A stretch of DNA of 64,000 nucleotides from Ensifer adhaerens (GCF_000697965.2 NZ_CP015881.1:1475501-1539500); one strand, 5' to 3'. Shown: positions 54,297-63,729, numbered from the stretch's first letter. Notes: generated by a model not told the origin, from the letters alone. A program made the numbers and translations.

Positions 54297-55669
54297 TGCA
54301 ATCGCTGCGCGCCCGGCTTTTCGCCATCCTCCTGATCACGACGGGGCTCCTGTGGCTATCGGCCACCGTCTGGATCTTCCTCAGCACCCGCGCCGAAGTC
54401 GAGCGCGTGCTCGACGCGCGGCTGATGGAGGCGGCGCGCATGGTGAATTCGCTGATCGTCAGCCCAGACATGATGAAGGAAGAAGGCGACACCCATGCCA
54501 ACCGCCCGGCACAGAGCGCGATCAGGATCCCGCTGCTGGAGCACCCGCATTACGACCGGCAGCTCTCCTGCCAGATCTGGTCGCTGGACGGAACTCTGAT
54601 CGGCAAGTCGGACAGCGCGCCCGACACAACGCTTGCGCCCCACGCCATGGGCTTTTCCGAAACCGTCATCAACGGCGAGACCTGGCGTGTCTTTGCGGTG
54701 GAGAATGCGAGCCTCGGCGTGCGCGTTCTCGTCGGTGACAACCTGCGCATCCGCGACCGGCTGGTCAACGACCTGGTCAAGGGGCTGTTGCTGCCGGCGC
54801 TGCTGATCATTCCGCTTCTGGCCGTGCTGATCTGGCTCTGCGTCGGGCGGGGCCTCGCGCCGCTGCGCAAGCTTGCCGGCGACCTTGCCGCGCGTGAAGC
54901 CTCCGACCTGCACGCGATCGAGGACACCGGCACGACGCGCGAGATCAGCCCGGTCTTGAAGTCGCTGAACGGCCTTTTTGCCCGTGTCGCCGGCGCCCGC
55001 GAGCGCGAGCAGAATTTCATCGCGTTTGCCGCCCACGAGTTGCGTACGCCGCTGGCGGGCCTCAAGACGCAGGCGCAGGTGGCGCTCGCCAGCGACGACG
55101 GCGAAATCCGCGAGAAGGCGCTCGGCCAGATCGTCGCCGGTGTCGACCGGACCGGCAAGCTGGTGCGGCAACTGCTCGATATCGCCTCGGTCGAAGCCAC
55201 CGAGAGCGGCAGGCCGGCGGCCGGTTTTGATGTCGGCGAGATGCTGACAAGTCTTCGCACCGAACTCGCCGGCCAGGCGCGTCTCGTCGATGTTGTCGTC
55301 GACGGGGCGATGTCCGGTCTCAGGATCAATATGGATCCGGACCTCTTCCGGCTCGCGGCGCGCAACCTGCTCGAAAACGCCATCAACCATTCGCCACCGG
55401 GCGCAACGGTCTCTTGCCACGCCGAGATACGAGGCCAGCATCTGGCAATCGCGATCAACGACGAGGGGCCTGGCATCCCCGAGGAGGAAATGCCGCGCGT
55501 GACCGAGCGCTTCTTCCGCGGCCGGTTCAAGGCGGCGGCCGGCAGCGGGCTCGGCCTCAGCATCGTCGAGCGTGCGCTTGACCGAACCGGCGCCGAACTC
55601 GAACTGCGCAACCGACCGACCGGCGGCCTCTCGGCTCGCATCGTATTGTCGCAAGGCCTCGCGCCGTGA
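54296..55669 (+). CDS. Sensor histidine kinase
   Basis: This 457-residue protein has transmembrane helix 1 at residues 8-30. A periplasmic sensor of about 130 residues of the 2CSK_N type follows, then transmembrane helix 2 at 164-183, a HAMP linker, the H-box FAAHELRTPL (His247), the N-box NLLENAINHSP, DEGPGIP and GSGLGLSI. It is the partner of the upstream response regulator. The sensor domain type occurs in QseC/PmrB/TctE-like kinases that sense cations or organic acids. Confidence 0.93.
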   Translation: MQSLRARLFAILLITTGLLWLSATVWIFLSTRAEVERVLDARLMEAARMVNSLIVSPDMMKEEGDTHANRPAQSAIRIPLLEHPHYDRQLSCQIWSLDGTLIGKSDSAPDTTLAPHAMGFSETVINGETWRVFAVENASLGVRVLVGDNLRIRDRLVNDLVKGLLLPALLIIPLLAVLIWLCVGRGLAPLRKLAGDLAAREASDLHAIEDTGTTREISPVLKSLNGLFARVAGAREREQNFIAFAAHELRTPLAGLKTQAQVALASDDGEIREKALGQIVAGVDRTGKLVRQLLDIASVEATESGRPAAGFDVGEMLTSLRTELAGQARLVDVVVDGAMSGLRINMDPDLFRLAARNLLENAINHSPPGATVSCHAEIRGQHLAIAINDEGPGIPEEEMPRVTERFFRGRFKAAAGSGLGLSIVERALDRTGAELELRNRPTGGLSARIVLSQGLAP

Positions 55670-55735
55670 GCGATCGGGATTGTTTCAAACAGAAGGGGAT
55701 GCGGGCGGAGACCGCACCCGTGTTGTCGTCTCGCT

Positions 55736-57406
55736 CTAAGCGCTTTTCCGCATCGGTGGGTCCGGCAGCGGCACCGCGGCCATCAGCGCCCGGGTGTAGG
55801 CGTCCTGCGGATCCTCGAACACGGCGCGGCGCGTTCCCATCTCGACGATGCGGCCGCCGCGCATGACGGCGACATGGTGCGACATCCGCTCGATCACAGC
55901 CATGTCGTGCGAGACGAAGAGATAGGCAAGACCCATCGTCTCCTGCAGTTCGAGCATCAGATCAAGCACGCGTGCCCGCACTGACACGTCGAGCGCGGCC
56001 ACGCTTTCATCCGCGACAATAAGCTTCGGATTGACCGCCAGCGCGCGGGCAATGCAGATGCGCTGCCGCTGTCCCCCGGAGAACTCGTGCGGATAGCGGC
56101 TGGCAGCATCGGGCCCAAGCCCGACACGGCGCAACAGATCGGCGACGCGATCCGTGCGTTCGCTGCGATTGCCGATGCCATGGATGAGCAGCGGCTCGGC
56201 GATCGCCGCCCCGACCGCCATGCGCGGGTCGAGCGAGGCATAGGGATCCTGAAAGATCATCTGCGCGGAGCGGCGCACGGGCCGCATCTGGCGTTGCGAC
56301 AGCGCGCCGATCTGCTGGCCGTCGATCGCCACATCGCCATCGAATGGAATGAGGCCGAGCACCGCCTTGCCGGTGGTCGACTTGCCCGATCCGCTTTCGC
56401 CGACGAGCCCCAGCGTCTCACCGGAGAAGATGTCGAAGGAAACGTCGCTGACGGCGGCGGCCAGCTTCTTTCCGCCCAACAGTCCGCTGGGCTTTTTTCC
56501 GTAGTGGACAGCGAGGTCACGCACGGACAGGACCGGGCTCGCCGCCCGCGGGACGGATGCCGCAGCCGTTGCGGCGATGCGCGGCGGGCCGTCGGTGCCG
56601 GCATGCGCCCCCAGCCTCGGTACGGCCGCCAACAACTCCTGCGTGTAGCGCTCGCGCGGCGAGCGGAAGATCGGCAGCACGTCGCCCTGCTCGACGATGC
56701 GGCCCTGCTGCATGATGACCACGCGATCCGCCATCTGCGCGACCACGCCCATGTCATGGGTGATCAGCACGATCGAAGCGCCGAATTCCCGCTTCAGTTC
56801 CTTCATCAGCGTCAGGATCTGCGCCTGCACGGTAACGTCGAGTGCCGTCGTCGGCTCGTCGGCGATCAGCACCTTGGGTCGGCACGAGAGTGCCATCGCG
56901 ATCATCACGCGCTGCCGCATGCCGCCGGAAAGCTCGTGCGGATATTGCGTCATGCGCCGCGCCGGCTCGGTGATGTGCACCGCATCCAGCATGCGCAGGG
57001 CGACGGCACTCGCCGTTCCCCCCTCGGAACCCTGATGTTCGCGAATGGCCTCGGTCAGTTGCTCGCCGATCGACATCACGGGATTGAGCGATGTCATTGG
57101 CTCCTGAAAGACCATCGCGACATCGCCGCCGCGCACGCTGCGCATCGCACTGTTGGAGAGCTTCGAGAGTTCGCGCCCTTCGAGCTTGATGCTGCCGGAG
57201 GCGATCCGCAGCGAGGCTTTCGGCAGGAGCCCCATGACAGCAAGCGAAGTCACGGATTTGCCCGAGCCGCTCTCGCCGGCAATGCACAGCGTTTCGCCGC
57301 TCATGAGGTTGAAGCTGACGGCATCAAGGACCCTTCGCGGCCCTTGCGGCGTCAACGCATCGACGCAGAGGCCATCGATGCCGAGCACAGGTGCTGCCGT
57401 TGTCAC
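55736..57406 (-). CDS. Peptide/nickel-type ABC transporter fused double ATPase (DppD-DppF)
   Basis: This 556-residue protein has two complete ATPase domains in one chain: Walker A GESGSGKS at about 42-49 and again near 325, with signatures LSGGMRQR and FSGGQRQR. Each has an oligopeptide-type C-terminal extension (RYTQELLAAVP, AYTRALMAAVP). It starts with GTG at 57406 overlapping the amidase stop by 4 bases and is the last gene of the ANTAR-controlled operon. Confidence 0.92.
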   Translation of the reverse strand: MTTAAPVLGIDGLCVDALTPQGPRRVLDAVSFNLMSGETLCIAGESGSGKSVTSLAVMGLLPKASLRIASGSIKLEGRELSKLSNSAMRSVRGGDVAMVFQEPMTSLNPVMSIGEQLTEAIREHQGSEGGTASAVALRMLDAVHITEPARRMTQYPHELSGGMRQRVMIAMALSCRPKVLIADEPTTALDVTVQAQILTLMKELKREFGASIVLITHDMGVVAQMADRVVIMQQGRIVEQGDVLPIFRSPRERYTQELLAAVPRLGAHAGTDGPPRIAATAAASVPRAASPVLSVRDLAVHYGKKPSGLLGGKKLAAAVSDVSFDIFSGETLGLVGESGSGKSTTGKAVLGLIPFDGDVAIDGQQIGALSQRQMRPVRRSAQMIFQDPYASLDPRMAVGAAIAEPLLIHGIGNRSERTDRVADLLRRVGLGPDAASRYPHEFSGGQRQRICIARALAVNPKLIVADESVAALDVSVRARVLDLMLELQETMGLAYLFVSHDMAVIERMSHHVAVMRGGRIVEMGTRRAVFEDPQDAYTRALMAAVPLPDPPMRKSA

Positions 57407-58347
57407 GAAAAGACGATCCTCGGGAAGTAGAAGGAAACGACCCAGTTCGGAGCGTCGACGATCTCGCTGATGCGGAGGTCGCCGCAGACCGAGCAGAGCA
57501 GATAGGCATCGACCGGACTCAAGCCGTGTTCGGCGCCAAGCAGGTCGATCATGCGCATCAGGCTTTCGCGCGCGCCGGTCATCAGATCCGGGCCGATGCC
57601 GGTCGTCACCTCGTAACCGGCAGCATCCAGATGACGGGTCACCGGACCCGGCGTAGTGAACCGCGGGCTGGCGAGACGGGCATCCTTGACGAGCTCGATC
57701 GTGGCTTCGACCTCCATCTGGCTCTCGATCGCGGTGCCACAGACCTCGCCGTCGCCCTGGGCTGCGTGGGTGTCGCCGATGGAAAACAGCGCGCCCTCCA
57801 CCTCGACCGGCAGATAGAGGGTGACGCCCGATGTGAGATCGCGAATGTCGAGATTGCCGCCGACCCGGCGCGGCGGCACCACCGAATGCAGGCCCGGTTC
57901 GGCCGGCGCGACGCCGATCGTGCCGGCGAAGGGCTTCAACGGCACGCGGCCGCCCGGTCCATAGAGCGCCGGCGCCATGGTATTCGCATCATAGGACCAC
58001 ATGTGCAGCGCCGGATCGGTGAACTGATCGGCGAGCAGGCCGAAGCCCGGAATGTTGGCCGTCCAGCCAACGCCCGAGGGCACGAAGCGGCGGATCGTCA
58101 CCTTCAGCGCGTCGCCGGGCGCAGCACCTTCGACATAAACAGGCCCCGTCACCGGATTGATCTTCTCGAAATCGAGCGAGGCCAATGTGTCGAGCGTCGA
58201 GCCAGCGCCGAGCTGCCCGCCGGAAGAATCCAGGCATTCGAAATGGATGGTCTCACCGGGCTTGGCGATCAGCGTCGGCTCGAAGTCGCGGTTCCAGCCG
58301 AAATGATGCTTGGCGCGATGGATGGTGTGTGTGCAGGCAACGCACAT
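57403..58347 (-). CDS. Acetamidase/formamidase family protein (FmdA/AmdA)
   Basis: This 314-residue protein has the family blocks SGGQLGAGSTLDTL, NPVTGPVYVEGAAPGDALKV, FAGTIGVAP, the central GGNLDIRDLTSGVTLYLPVE, GDTHAAQGDGEVCGTAIE and CSVCGDLRISEIVD. These zinc-type amidases release ammonia from formamide or short amides. Its place between a peptide-type binding protein and the ATPase, in an operon led by an AmiC-like sensor, suggests that the imported solute is an amide or contains an amide group. Confidence 0.9.
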   Translation of the reverse strand: MCVACTHTIHRAKHHFGWNRDFEPTLIAKPGETIHFECLDSSGGQLGAGSTLDTLASLDFEKINPVTGPVYVEGAAPGDALKVTIRRFVPSGVGWTANIPGFGLLADQFTDPALHMWSYDANTMAPALYGPGGRVPLKPFAGTIGVAPAEPGLHSVVPPRRVGGNLDIRDLTSGVTLYLPVEVEGALFSIGDTHAAQGDGEVCGTAIESQMEVEATIELVKDARLASPRFTTPGPVTRHLDAAGYEVTTGIGPDLMTGARESLMRMIDLLGAEHGLSPVDAYLLCSVCGDLRISEIVDAPNWVVSFYFPRIVFS

Positions 58348-58407
58348 GAAATCTCTCCCAAACTCATGAAGAGGCTCCCCGAAGACGACCTCCGGAGAGC
58401 CTGACGC

Positions 58408-60027
58408 TTATTGCTTCACGAAGATCGCGTCGTAGTTGATGACCCGGGTCGGATCGACGTAGATCTCGCCCTCGCCACCCATTCGCGGCGACTTGGCAAC
58501 GACGCGGCGCTCGTTGGTGACGGGCACCCACGGCGCATCGGCCATAATGTCGGTGAAGATCTTGCCCCATTCCGCCTGCCGCTCGGCCGCCTTTGCCGGA
58601 TCGGACATGGAATCGGCGGCAACGGCGCGCTTGTCGAGTGCCTCGTTGCAGTACCACGACCAGTTCCAGCCGCCCTGGACCGCACCGGAGCAGCCGAGGA
58701 TCGGGCCGTAGAAGTTCGACGGGTCCGGGAAGTCGGCGATCCAGGCCATACCACCCGACCAGATCATCGGCGCTTCGCCTTCGGTGCCGCCGGCGGCAAT
58801 GACGTTGGCCTGGGCCAGCGCCCGCACCTCCGCCTTGATGCCGATGGCGGCCAGATCCTGCTGGATCGCCTGGGCGATGCGCGGCTGCGGGTCGGTGTTG
58901 GTCGAATAGAGCACCGTCTCGAAGCCATCGCCATGTCCGGCCTCGGCGAGCAGGGCCTTCGCCTTCTCGACGTCATAGTCATAACCGGTGAACGCCTTGT
59001 CGTAACCCGGCATCAGCGGCGGCAGCGGCTGGTTGGCGGGCGTCGCGCGACCATTGAGGATGCGGGTGATACGCTCCTTGTTGATCGCCATATTGACGGC
59101 CTGACGAACCTTTACGTCGTCGAAGGGCTTCACCTTGGTGTTGAGCGTGACATAGCCGGTATGGAGCTGCTGTCCATCGACGATAATCTCGGCGCCTTCA
59201 GGCGAATTCTTGATTTCGAGGAATTTTGCCGGCGGAATACCGTCCCCGGCAATATCGACCTCCCCCTTCTGCAGTCGCAGCAGCGCCACCAGCGGCTCCT
59301 GGCCGACCTCGACCGTGAACTTGTCGATATGCGGCATGTCCTTGACGAAATAGTCGGGGTTGCGCTCGAAGGTCAGGCTCTGACCGACGGTCCAGTCCCT
59401 AAGGACGAAGGTGCCGGAGCCGACCGGCTTCTTGCCGAAGTCGCCGGCGGCAGCCTCGACCGCTTCCTTTGGCACGACCGAGGCGAAGTTGACGGCGAGC
59501 ACGTGCAGGAAGGTTGCGTCCGGGCGCGACAGGTGGAAGACGACAGTCGCATCATCCGGCGCCTCAATGCCTTCAAGCGTCGCCGCCTTGCCGCCCGAGA
59601 GATCGTCGAAGCCCTTGATCGCGCCGAAGAAACCGGCGCCCGGCCCCTGCGTCTTCGGGTCGACCGCCCGTTCGATCGAATACTTCACGTCCGAGGCGAC
59701 GATCTCGCGGCCGTTGGTGAATTTCACGCCCTTGCGCAGCTTGAACGTATAGGTCAGGCCATCCGGCGCGACGTCGAAGGTTTCGGCGAGCGACGGCACC
59801 AGCTCGGTGGTACCCGGCTTGTAGTCCATCAGGCGCGAGAACAGGCTCTTGATCATCGACCAGTTGACCCAGTCGTAGCCGATGGCGGGATCGAGCGTGG
59901 CGATATCGTCCTTGTAGGTGATGACGATATCTCCGCCCTGTTTCGGCGCATCCTGTGCAAGGGCCGAGAGCGGTGCTGCGAGCAGTGCCGCAGCGACGGT
60001 TGAAGTTCGAAGCCAGCTTTTGAACAT
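58408..60027 (-). CDS. Dipeptide/oligopeptide-type ABC transporter substrate-binding protein
   Basis: This 539-residue protein has a signal peptide (STVAAALLAAPLSALAQ, cleavage near residue 25) and the SBP_bac_5 fold: LVPSLAETFDVAPDGLTYTF, LRKGVKFTNGREIVASDVKY, FDDVKVRQAVNMAINKERI and MAWIADFPDPSNF. It delivers the solute to the two downstream-acting permeases. It lies 29 bases after the DppB-type permease. Confidence 0.93.
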   Translation of the reverse strand: MFKSWLRTSTVAAALLAAPLSALAQDAPKQGGDIVITYKDDIATLDPAIGYDWVNWSMIKSLFSRLMDYKPGTTELVPSLAETFDVAPDGLTYTFKLRKGVKFTNGREIVASDVKYSIERAVDPKTQGPGAGFFGAIKGFDDLSGGKAATLEGIEAPDDATVVFHLSRPDATFLHVLAVNFASVVPKEAVEAAAGDFGKKPVGSGTFVLRDWTVGQSLTFERNPDYFVKDMPHIDKFTVEVGQEPLVALLRLQKGEVDIAGDGIPPAKFLEIKNSPEGAEIIVDGQQLHTGYVTLNTKVKPFDDVKVRQAVNMAINKERITRILNGRATPANQPLPPLMPGYDKAFTGYDYDVEKAKALLAEAGHGDGFETVLYSTNTDPQPRIAQAIQQDLAAIGIKAEVRALAQANVIAAGGTEGEAPMIWSGGMAWIADFPDPSNFYGPILGCSGAVQGGWNWSWYCNEALDKRAVAADSMSDPAKAAERQAEWGKIFTDIMADAPWVPVTNERRVVAKSPRMGGEGEIYVDPTRVINYDAIFVKQ

Positions 60028-60056
60028 TGTTGTTCCCCTTTTTGGTTGGTTTCGGA

Positions 60057-60977
60057 TTAGCGGGCGCGGATGCGCGGATCGATGAGCGGCGCGACGAGGT
60101 CGGCAAGGAGGTTGCCAAGCACGATCGCGAGCGCCGAGACGAGCGTCACCCCCATGATGATCGGAATGTCGACCTGCTGGATCGCCTGCCAGGCGAGCTG
60201 GCCGATGCCTGGCCAGCCATAGACGGCCTCGACGACAACGACCCCACTCATGAATTGGCCGATATCGATGCCGATCATGGCGATGACGGGTAGAAGCGCG
60301 TTCGGCAGCGCATGGCGGAAGATGATGCGGAACGAGGACAGGCCCTTGGCACGTGCGGTGCGCACATAATCCTGGTTCAAGACGTCGATCATCGCCGAGC
60401 GCACCATGCGCGCGTACCAGCCGGCACCGAGGATGCCGAGCGTCAGCGCCGGCAGGACCACATGGGCGAAGCTGCCGAAGCCGCTCATCGGGAACCAGGC
60501 GAGCGTGACCGCGAAGACATAGAGCAGCAAAAGGGCCGCAACGAATTGCGGTGCCGAGACGCCGACGAAGGATGCCATCATCACGAGCCGATCGACGAAA
60601 CCGCCGCGCCGGATGGCCGCGACGACACCGAGAAACACGCCGAGCAGGACTTCGACGAAAATGCCGGCCGCCATCAGGATCAGCGTTGCCGGCAGGCGCG
60701 CCGCGATCAAGGTACCGACATCGGTCTTCTGCGCGTAGGAGCGACCGAGATCGCCCTGCACCAGCCCCTGGAGATAGCTCCAGAACTGAACGAGCAGCGG
60801 CTGGTCGAGCCCGAGTTCCCGACGAATGTTGGCGACCGTCTGCGCCGTTGCGCTGCGCCCGGCGATCATGCGCGCCGGGTCGGCGGGAAGCGCATAGAGC
60901 AACAGGAAGGTGATGGCGGCAACGCCGAGCAGGATGAGCGCGGTCTGCACGAGACGGCGCAGCAGAAGGAATGCCAT
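60057..60977 (-). CDS. Peptide-type ABC transporter permease (DppB family)
   Basis: This 306-residue inner-membrane protein has the DppB N-terminus MAFLLLRRLVQTALILLGVA, PADPARMIAG, the EAA loop RTARAKGLSSFRIIFRHALP and VVVEAVYGWPGIGQL. ATG 60977 has GGGAGGGGCTGAG before it; the frame extending to 61025 is ignored. The start lies one base from the stop of the DppC-type gene. Confidence 0.92.
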   Translation of the reverse strand: MAFLLLRRLVQTALILLGVAAITFLLLYALPADPARMIAGRSATAQTVANIRRELGLDQPLLVQFWSYLQGLVQGDLGRSYAQKTDVGTLIAARLPATLILMAAGIFVEVLLGVFLGVVAAIRRGGFVDRLVMMASFVGVSAPQFVAALLLLYVFAVTLAWFPMSGFGSFAHVVLPALTLGILGAGWYARMVRSAMIDVLNQDYVRTARAKGLSSFRIIFRHALPNALLPVIAMIGIDIGQFMSGVVVVEAVYGWPGIGQLAWQAIQQVDIPIIMGVTLVSALAIVLGNLLADLVAPLIDPRIRAR

Positions 60978-60978
60978 C

Positions 60979-61827
60979 TCAGCCCCTCCCGCGTTGCGTC
61001 GGGTCGAGGATATCGCGGAGCGCATCGCCGACCAGATTGAAGGAGAGCGCGGTCAAAAGGATGACGGCGCCGGGGATGAACACCAGCCAGGGCGCGGCCT
61101 GGAAATAGCTCTGGCTCTCGAAGATGATGTTACCCCAGGAGGGTGTCGGCGGCTGGACGCCGATGCCGAGGAATGAGAGCGTCGCTTCGAGCAGCACCGT
61201 GGTTGCGATGCCGAGCGTGCCCCAGACGATCGCCGTCGGCACCAGATGCGGCAGGATGTGGTGAAACAGGATGCGCCCGTGGCCGGCGCCGAGTGAGCGC
61301 TCGGCGAGGATGAAGTCGCGTTCGACCAAGCCACGGGTCTCGGTATAGACGATGCGGGCGACCTGGACCCAGTTGACGAGCGCGATCACCATGGCGACGA
61401 TCCAGAGGCTTGGGCGCAGCAGTGCGGCAAGCACGATCGCCAGCAGCAGCGCCGGAAAGGCCATCATCAGGTCGGTGAAGCGCATCAGTGCGCTGCCGAT
61501 AAGGCCCCGCATGTAGCCCGAGAGAATGCCGATCATGAGCCCGATCGAGACGGCAACGCCATTGGCGACGAGGCCGATGACAAGCGAAGTTCGGGCGCCA
61601 TAGAGCAGGCGCGAAAAGAGGTCGCGGCCGAGCGTATCGGTACCGAGCAGGAACTGAGCACTCGGCGGCAACGGCGCTCCTTCGAGCGTCAGCCCGTCGA
61701 ACATCTGTTCGTCCGGGCTATAGGGGGCAACCAGCGGAGCGGCCAAAGCGAGCATGACGACCAGTGCAACGACGACGAGACCGAACAGCGCCGCCGGCTG
61801 CCTGAACATGGATTTCAAAACCTGCAT
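60979..61827 (-). CDS. Peptide-type ABC transporter permease (DppC family)
   Basis: This 282-residue protein has the DppC pattern: LAAPLVAPYSPDEQ, LGTDTLGRDLFSRLLYGART, the EAA loop LAERSLGAGHGRILFHHILP and LGIGVQPPTPSWGNII. ATG 61827 shares one base with the stop of the ANTAR gene and has GGAGG 8 bases upstream. Confidence 0.92.
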   Translation of the reverse strand: MQVLKSMFRQPAALFGLVVVALVVMLALAAPLVAPYSPDEQMFDGLTLEGAPLPPSAQFLLGTDTLGRDLFSRLLYGARTSLVIGLVANGVAVSIGLMIGILSGYMRGLIGSALMRFTDLMMAFPALLLAIVLAALLRPSLWIVAMVIALVNWVQVARIVYTETRGLVERDFILAERSLGAGHGRILFHHILPHLVPTAIVWGTLGIATTVLLEATLSFLGIGVQPPTPSWGNIIFESQSYFQAAPWLVFIPGAVILLTALSFNLVGDALRDILDPTQRGRG

Positions 61828-62408
61828 CAACCGGCCTCCGGCAGGGGCTCGGCACCGCCGAGGATGGAACCGGCGATCTGCTCCATCGACAGGCGCTTTT
61901 TCATCGCGCAATTGCGCAGGATTCCATAGGCTTGTTCTTCGTTGACATGGCAGGCCTGACCGATCTTCTGCACGGCGGCATGAACGAGCGGGCGCATGCG
62001 CACCCGTTCTTCGAGATGGGCGATCTTGTCGGCGACGGCGCGGCGCTCCTCGTAGATCCCAACCGCCAACACCAGGGCCGGGTAGACCGCCGAGGACGCG
62101 ACCGGCTTGGCGATGATGGCCGCAACCCCCTGCCCCATCGCCCAGGCGACCCGGCCCGGTGCTTCCGAGCCGAGCAAGGCGATCAGCGGCCGTGGCGCCT
62201 GCTCGTCCTTCCAGGGCAAGAGCCCGCTCCAGCCCTGGTCAGCGTCGACGAGGATGATATCGGGCAGGTCGCGCGCATCGAGCGGCTGCCATTGTACGGT
62301 GACGTCGAAGCCGAAGAGCTTGAGCTGTCGCACCAGCCGCTCCGTCGTCTGGTCTTCGCGGTGCAGGATTGCCGCACGCCAGCCGGTGAAGTTCGGTGTT
62401 TCCCTCAT
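61827..62408 (-). CDS. ANTAR-domain RNA-binding antiterminator (AmiR-like)
   Basis: This 193-residue protein has an N-terminal receiver-like domain without a clear phospho-Asp (DIILVDADQG), as in AmiR. A coiled-coil stretch follows (ERRAVADKIAHLEERVRMRP), then a C-terminal ANTAR domain (QAYGILRNCAMKKRLSMEQI, about residues 158-177). ATG 62408 overlaps the AmiC-like gene by 4 bases. AmiR-type proteins bind nascent leader RNA and prevent termination when their AmiC partner binds an amide. A matching terminator lies at 63551-63604. Confidence 0.9.
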   Translation of the reverse strand: MRETPNFTGWRAAILHREDQTTERLVRQLKLFGFDVTVQWQPLDARDLPDIILVDADQGWSGLLPWKDEQAPRPLIALLGSEAPGRVAWAMGQGVAAIIAKPVASSAVYPALVLAVGIYEERRAVADKIAHLEERVRMRPLVHAAVQKIGQACHVNEEQAYGILRNCAMKKRLSMEQIAGSILGGAEPLPEAG

Positions 62409-63541
62409 GAGACGATCCGCAATTGGGGCGCCTTGCGCTTGCGCTGGCCGGTCAGATAGGGGTCGGCGGCAATTGACGGCAGCGATGTGACGATGTCGAA
62501 GCCTCCGTCGTCGCTGATGCGGCCGAGATGGAACGGCAACGCCGCATGGTGGGTCTGCGGATCGATCCTGAGCGGGCCGAGCACACTCTGATGCGCCGCT
62601 GCCGAAACAAGCTGCGTGATCGTCGCGGGATCGTCGACGCCCGCCTCGATGATCGCCTCGGCGCAAAGCTTGACGGAGGCATAGGCGCTGGCAAACAGGC
62701 TGGAGATGCGTCGCCCGGGGCCGAAGCGACTGGCAACGCGCAGCTTGAAGGCCGCATTGTCGGGCGAAACCACCGTGTCGAAATAGGAGGCGGCACAGAG
62801 CTGGCCGGTCGCGACCCCGAGGCCGATATCCGTCAACTCGCACTCCTGAAGGTCGCAGCTGACGACGGGGCAGTTTTGCGGTCGGAACCCCGGATCGCGC
62901 ACGGCGAGCGCCCGGATCGCGGCGTGGAAGGCGTAACTGGAAGGACCGACGAGATTATTGAGGATGAAGCTCGGCCGGCGCTGCTCGATTTCGGCGACGA
63001 TCCGCTCGACCGCGGTTTCCTCGAGCGGCAGGTAACGCTCGCCGAGGATTGCGCCGCCGGCTTCCTCCACCAGCTCGCGCGCCAGGCGGTTCATTTCCCA
63101 GCCCCAGACATAGTTTGCACCGATCAGATAGGGCCGGTTGCCGAAACGCGGCAGCAGATAGTCGAGCAAGGGCAGCAAATGCTGGTTCGGGCAGGCGCCC
63201 GTATAGATCACGTTGTCGTTGGCCTCGAAGCCCTCATAGGGGCACATGTACCAGAGCAGGCCGTCGTGCTTTTCGACAAGCGGAATGACCTCCTTGCGAG
63301 CGAGCGAGGTGATGGTGCCGATGATGTGGCGGCATCCGTGGTCGCGCAGCAGCGATTTGGCGCCTTCGAGATAACGGTCGATATTGGCTTCCGGATCGAT
63401 GAAAACCGGCTCGATCCGGCCCGGATGGCTTGCCGCAATCTCCTCGATCGCCAGTTCCGCGCCATCGCGACAGTCGCGGCCCATCGTCCCGTAGGGCCCG
63501 GTCGTCGAATAGAGGATGCCGATCTTTACCGCGCCGCTCAT
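62405..63541 (-). CDS. AmiC-like cytoplasmic amide sensor (periplasmic-binding-protein fold without signal peptide)
   Basis: This 378-residue protein starts directly with the binding fold (VKIGILYSTTGPYGTMGRDC) and has no signal peptide, as expected for AmiC rather than for an importer component. Further AmiC/UrtA-type blocks are GTITSLARKEVIPLVEKHDG, YLIGANYVWGWEMNRLAREL and CAEAIIEAG. AmiC silences AmiR until it binds an amide. It is the first gene of the operon and directly follows the leader terminator. Confidence 0.9.
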   Translation of the reverse strand: MSGAVKIGILYSTTGPYGTMGRDCRDGAELAIEEIAASHPGRIEPVFIDPEANIDRYLEGAKSLLRDHGCRHIIGTITSLARKEVIPLVEKHDGLLWYMCPYEGFEANDNVIYTGACPNQHLLPLLDYLLPRFGNRPYLIGANYVWGWEMNRLARELVEEAGGAILGERYLPLEETAVERIVAEIEQRRPSFILNNLVGPSSYAFHAAIRALAVRDPGFRPQNCPVVSCDLQECELTDIGLGVATGQLCAASYFDTVVSPDNAAFKLRVASRFGPGRRISSLFASAYASVKLCAEAIIEAGVDDPATITQLVSAAAHQSVLGPLRIDPQTHHAALPFHLGRISDDGGFDIVTSLPSIAADPYLTGQRKRKAPQLRIVS

Positions 63542-63550
63542 GTACCCGCC

Positions 63551-63604
63551 AAAAACCAAAAACCCCACGACGCCGGGCCCATCGAAGATGGGGGCATCAT
63601 GGGG
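63551..63604 (-). terminator. Leader intrinsic terminator before the AmiC-like gene
   Basis: In the minus-strand RNA, CCCCAUGAUGCC (63604-63593) pairs with GGCGUCGUGGGG (63574-63563): 12 consecutive pairs including two G-U. They enclose an inner hairpin CCCAUC-UUC-GAUGGG. UUUUUGGUUUUU (63562-63551) follows at once. It ends 10 bases before the ATG of the first gene, so uncontrolled transcripts should stop before the operon. Confidence 0.85.
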
Positions 63605-63615
63605 CGAAACTGCCC
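63602..63615 (-). promoter_or_regulatory. Competing hairpin (candidate ANTAR antiterminator stem)
   Basis: The RNA GGGC-AGUUUC-GCCC forms a hairpin with a six-base loop. Its 3' strand shares three bases with the 5' arm of the terminator, so the two structures exclude each other. ANTAR targets have six-base loops with A at position 1 and G at position 4. Here position 1 is A but position 4 is U, so the match is partial. Confidence 0.5.
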
Positions 63616-63645
63616 GTCGACCATCGAGGTCATGTGAATGGATTG

Positions 63646-63670
63646 ATCATGCTCAATCTGAGAGCATGAT
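63646..63670 (-). promoter_or_regulatory. Upstream leader hairpin / palindrome
   Basis: ATCATGCTC and GAGCATGAT form nine perfect pairs around a 7-base loop. In ANTAR leaders two hairpins occur in tandem, and this could be the first, 30 bases before the one that overlaps the terminator. The loop does not show the A1/G4 pattern, so an operator role is an alternative. Confidence 0.45.
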
Positions 63671-63729
63671 TAAGATACGGGCAATCGACGGCTGTCAAGC
63701 AAGGATTGGCAAGCTCGCAACCTATTATA
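63670..63729 (-). promoter_or_regulatory. Candidate promoters of the amide operon
   Basis: On the minus strand a perfect TATAAT lies at 63729-63724 with a weak -35. TTGACA at 63698-63693 has TCTTAA 17 bases downstream (63675-63670). The first would give a leader of about 175 nt containing both hairpins and the terminator. The second would start inside the first hairpin. Confidence 0.45.

Noticed and set aside
63646..63670. A canonical ANTAR hairpin
   Set aside because: The loop has seven bases and lacks the A1/G4 pattern, so it is reported only as a leader hairpin or palindrome.
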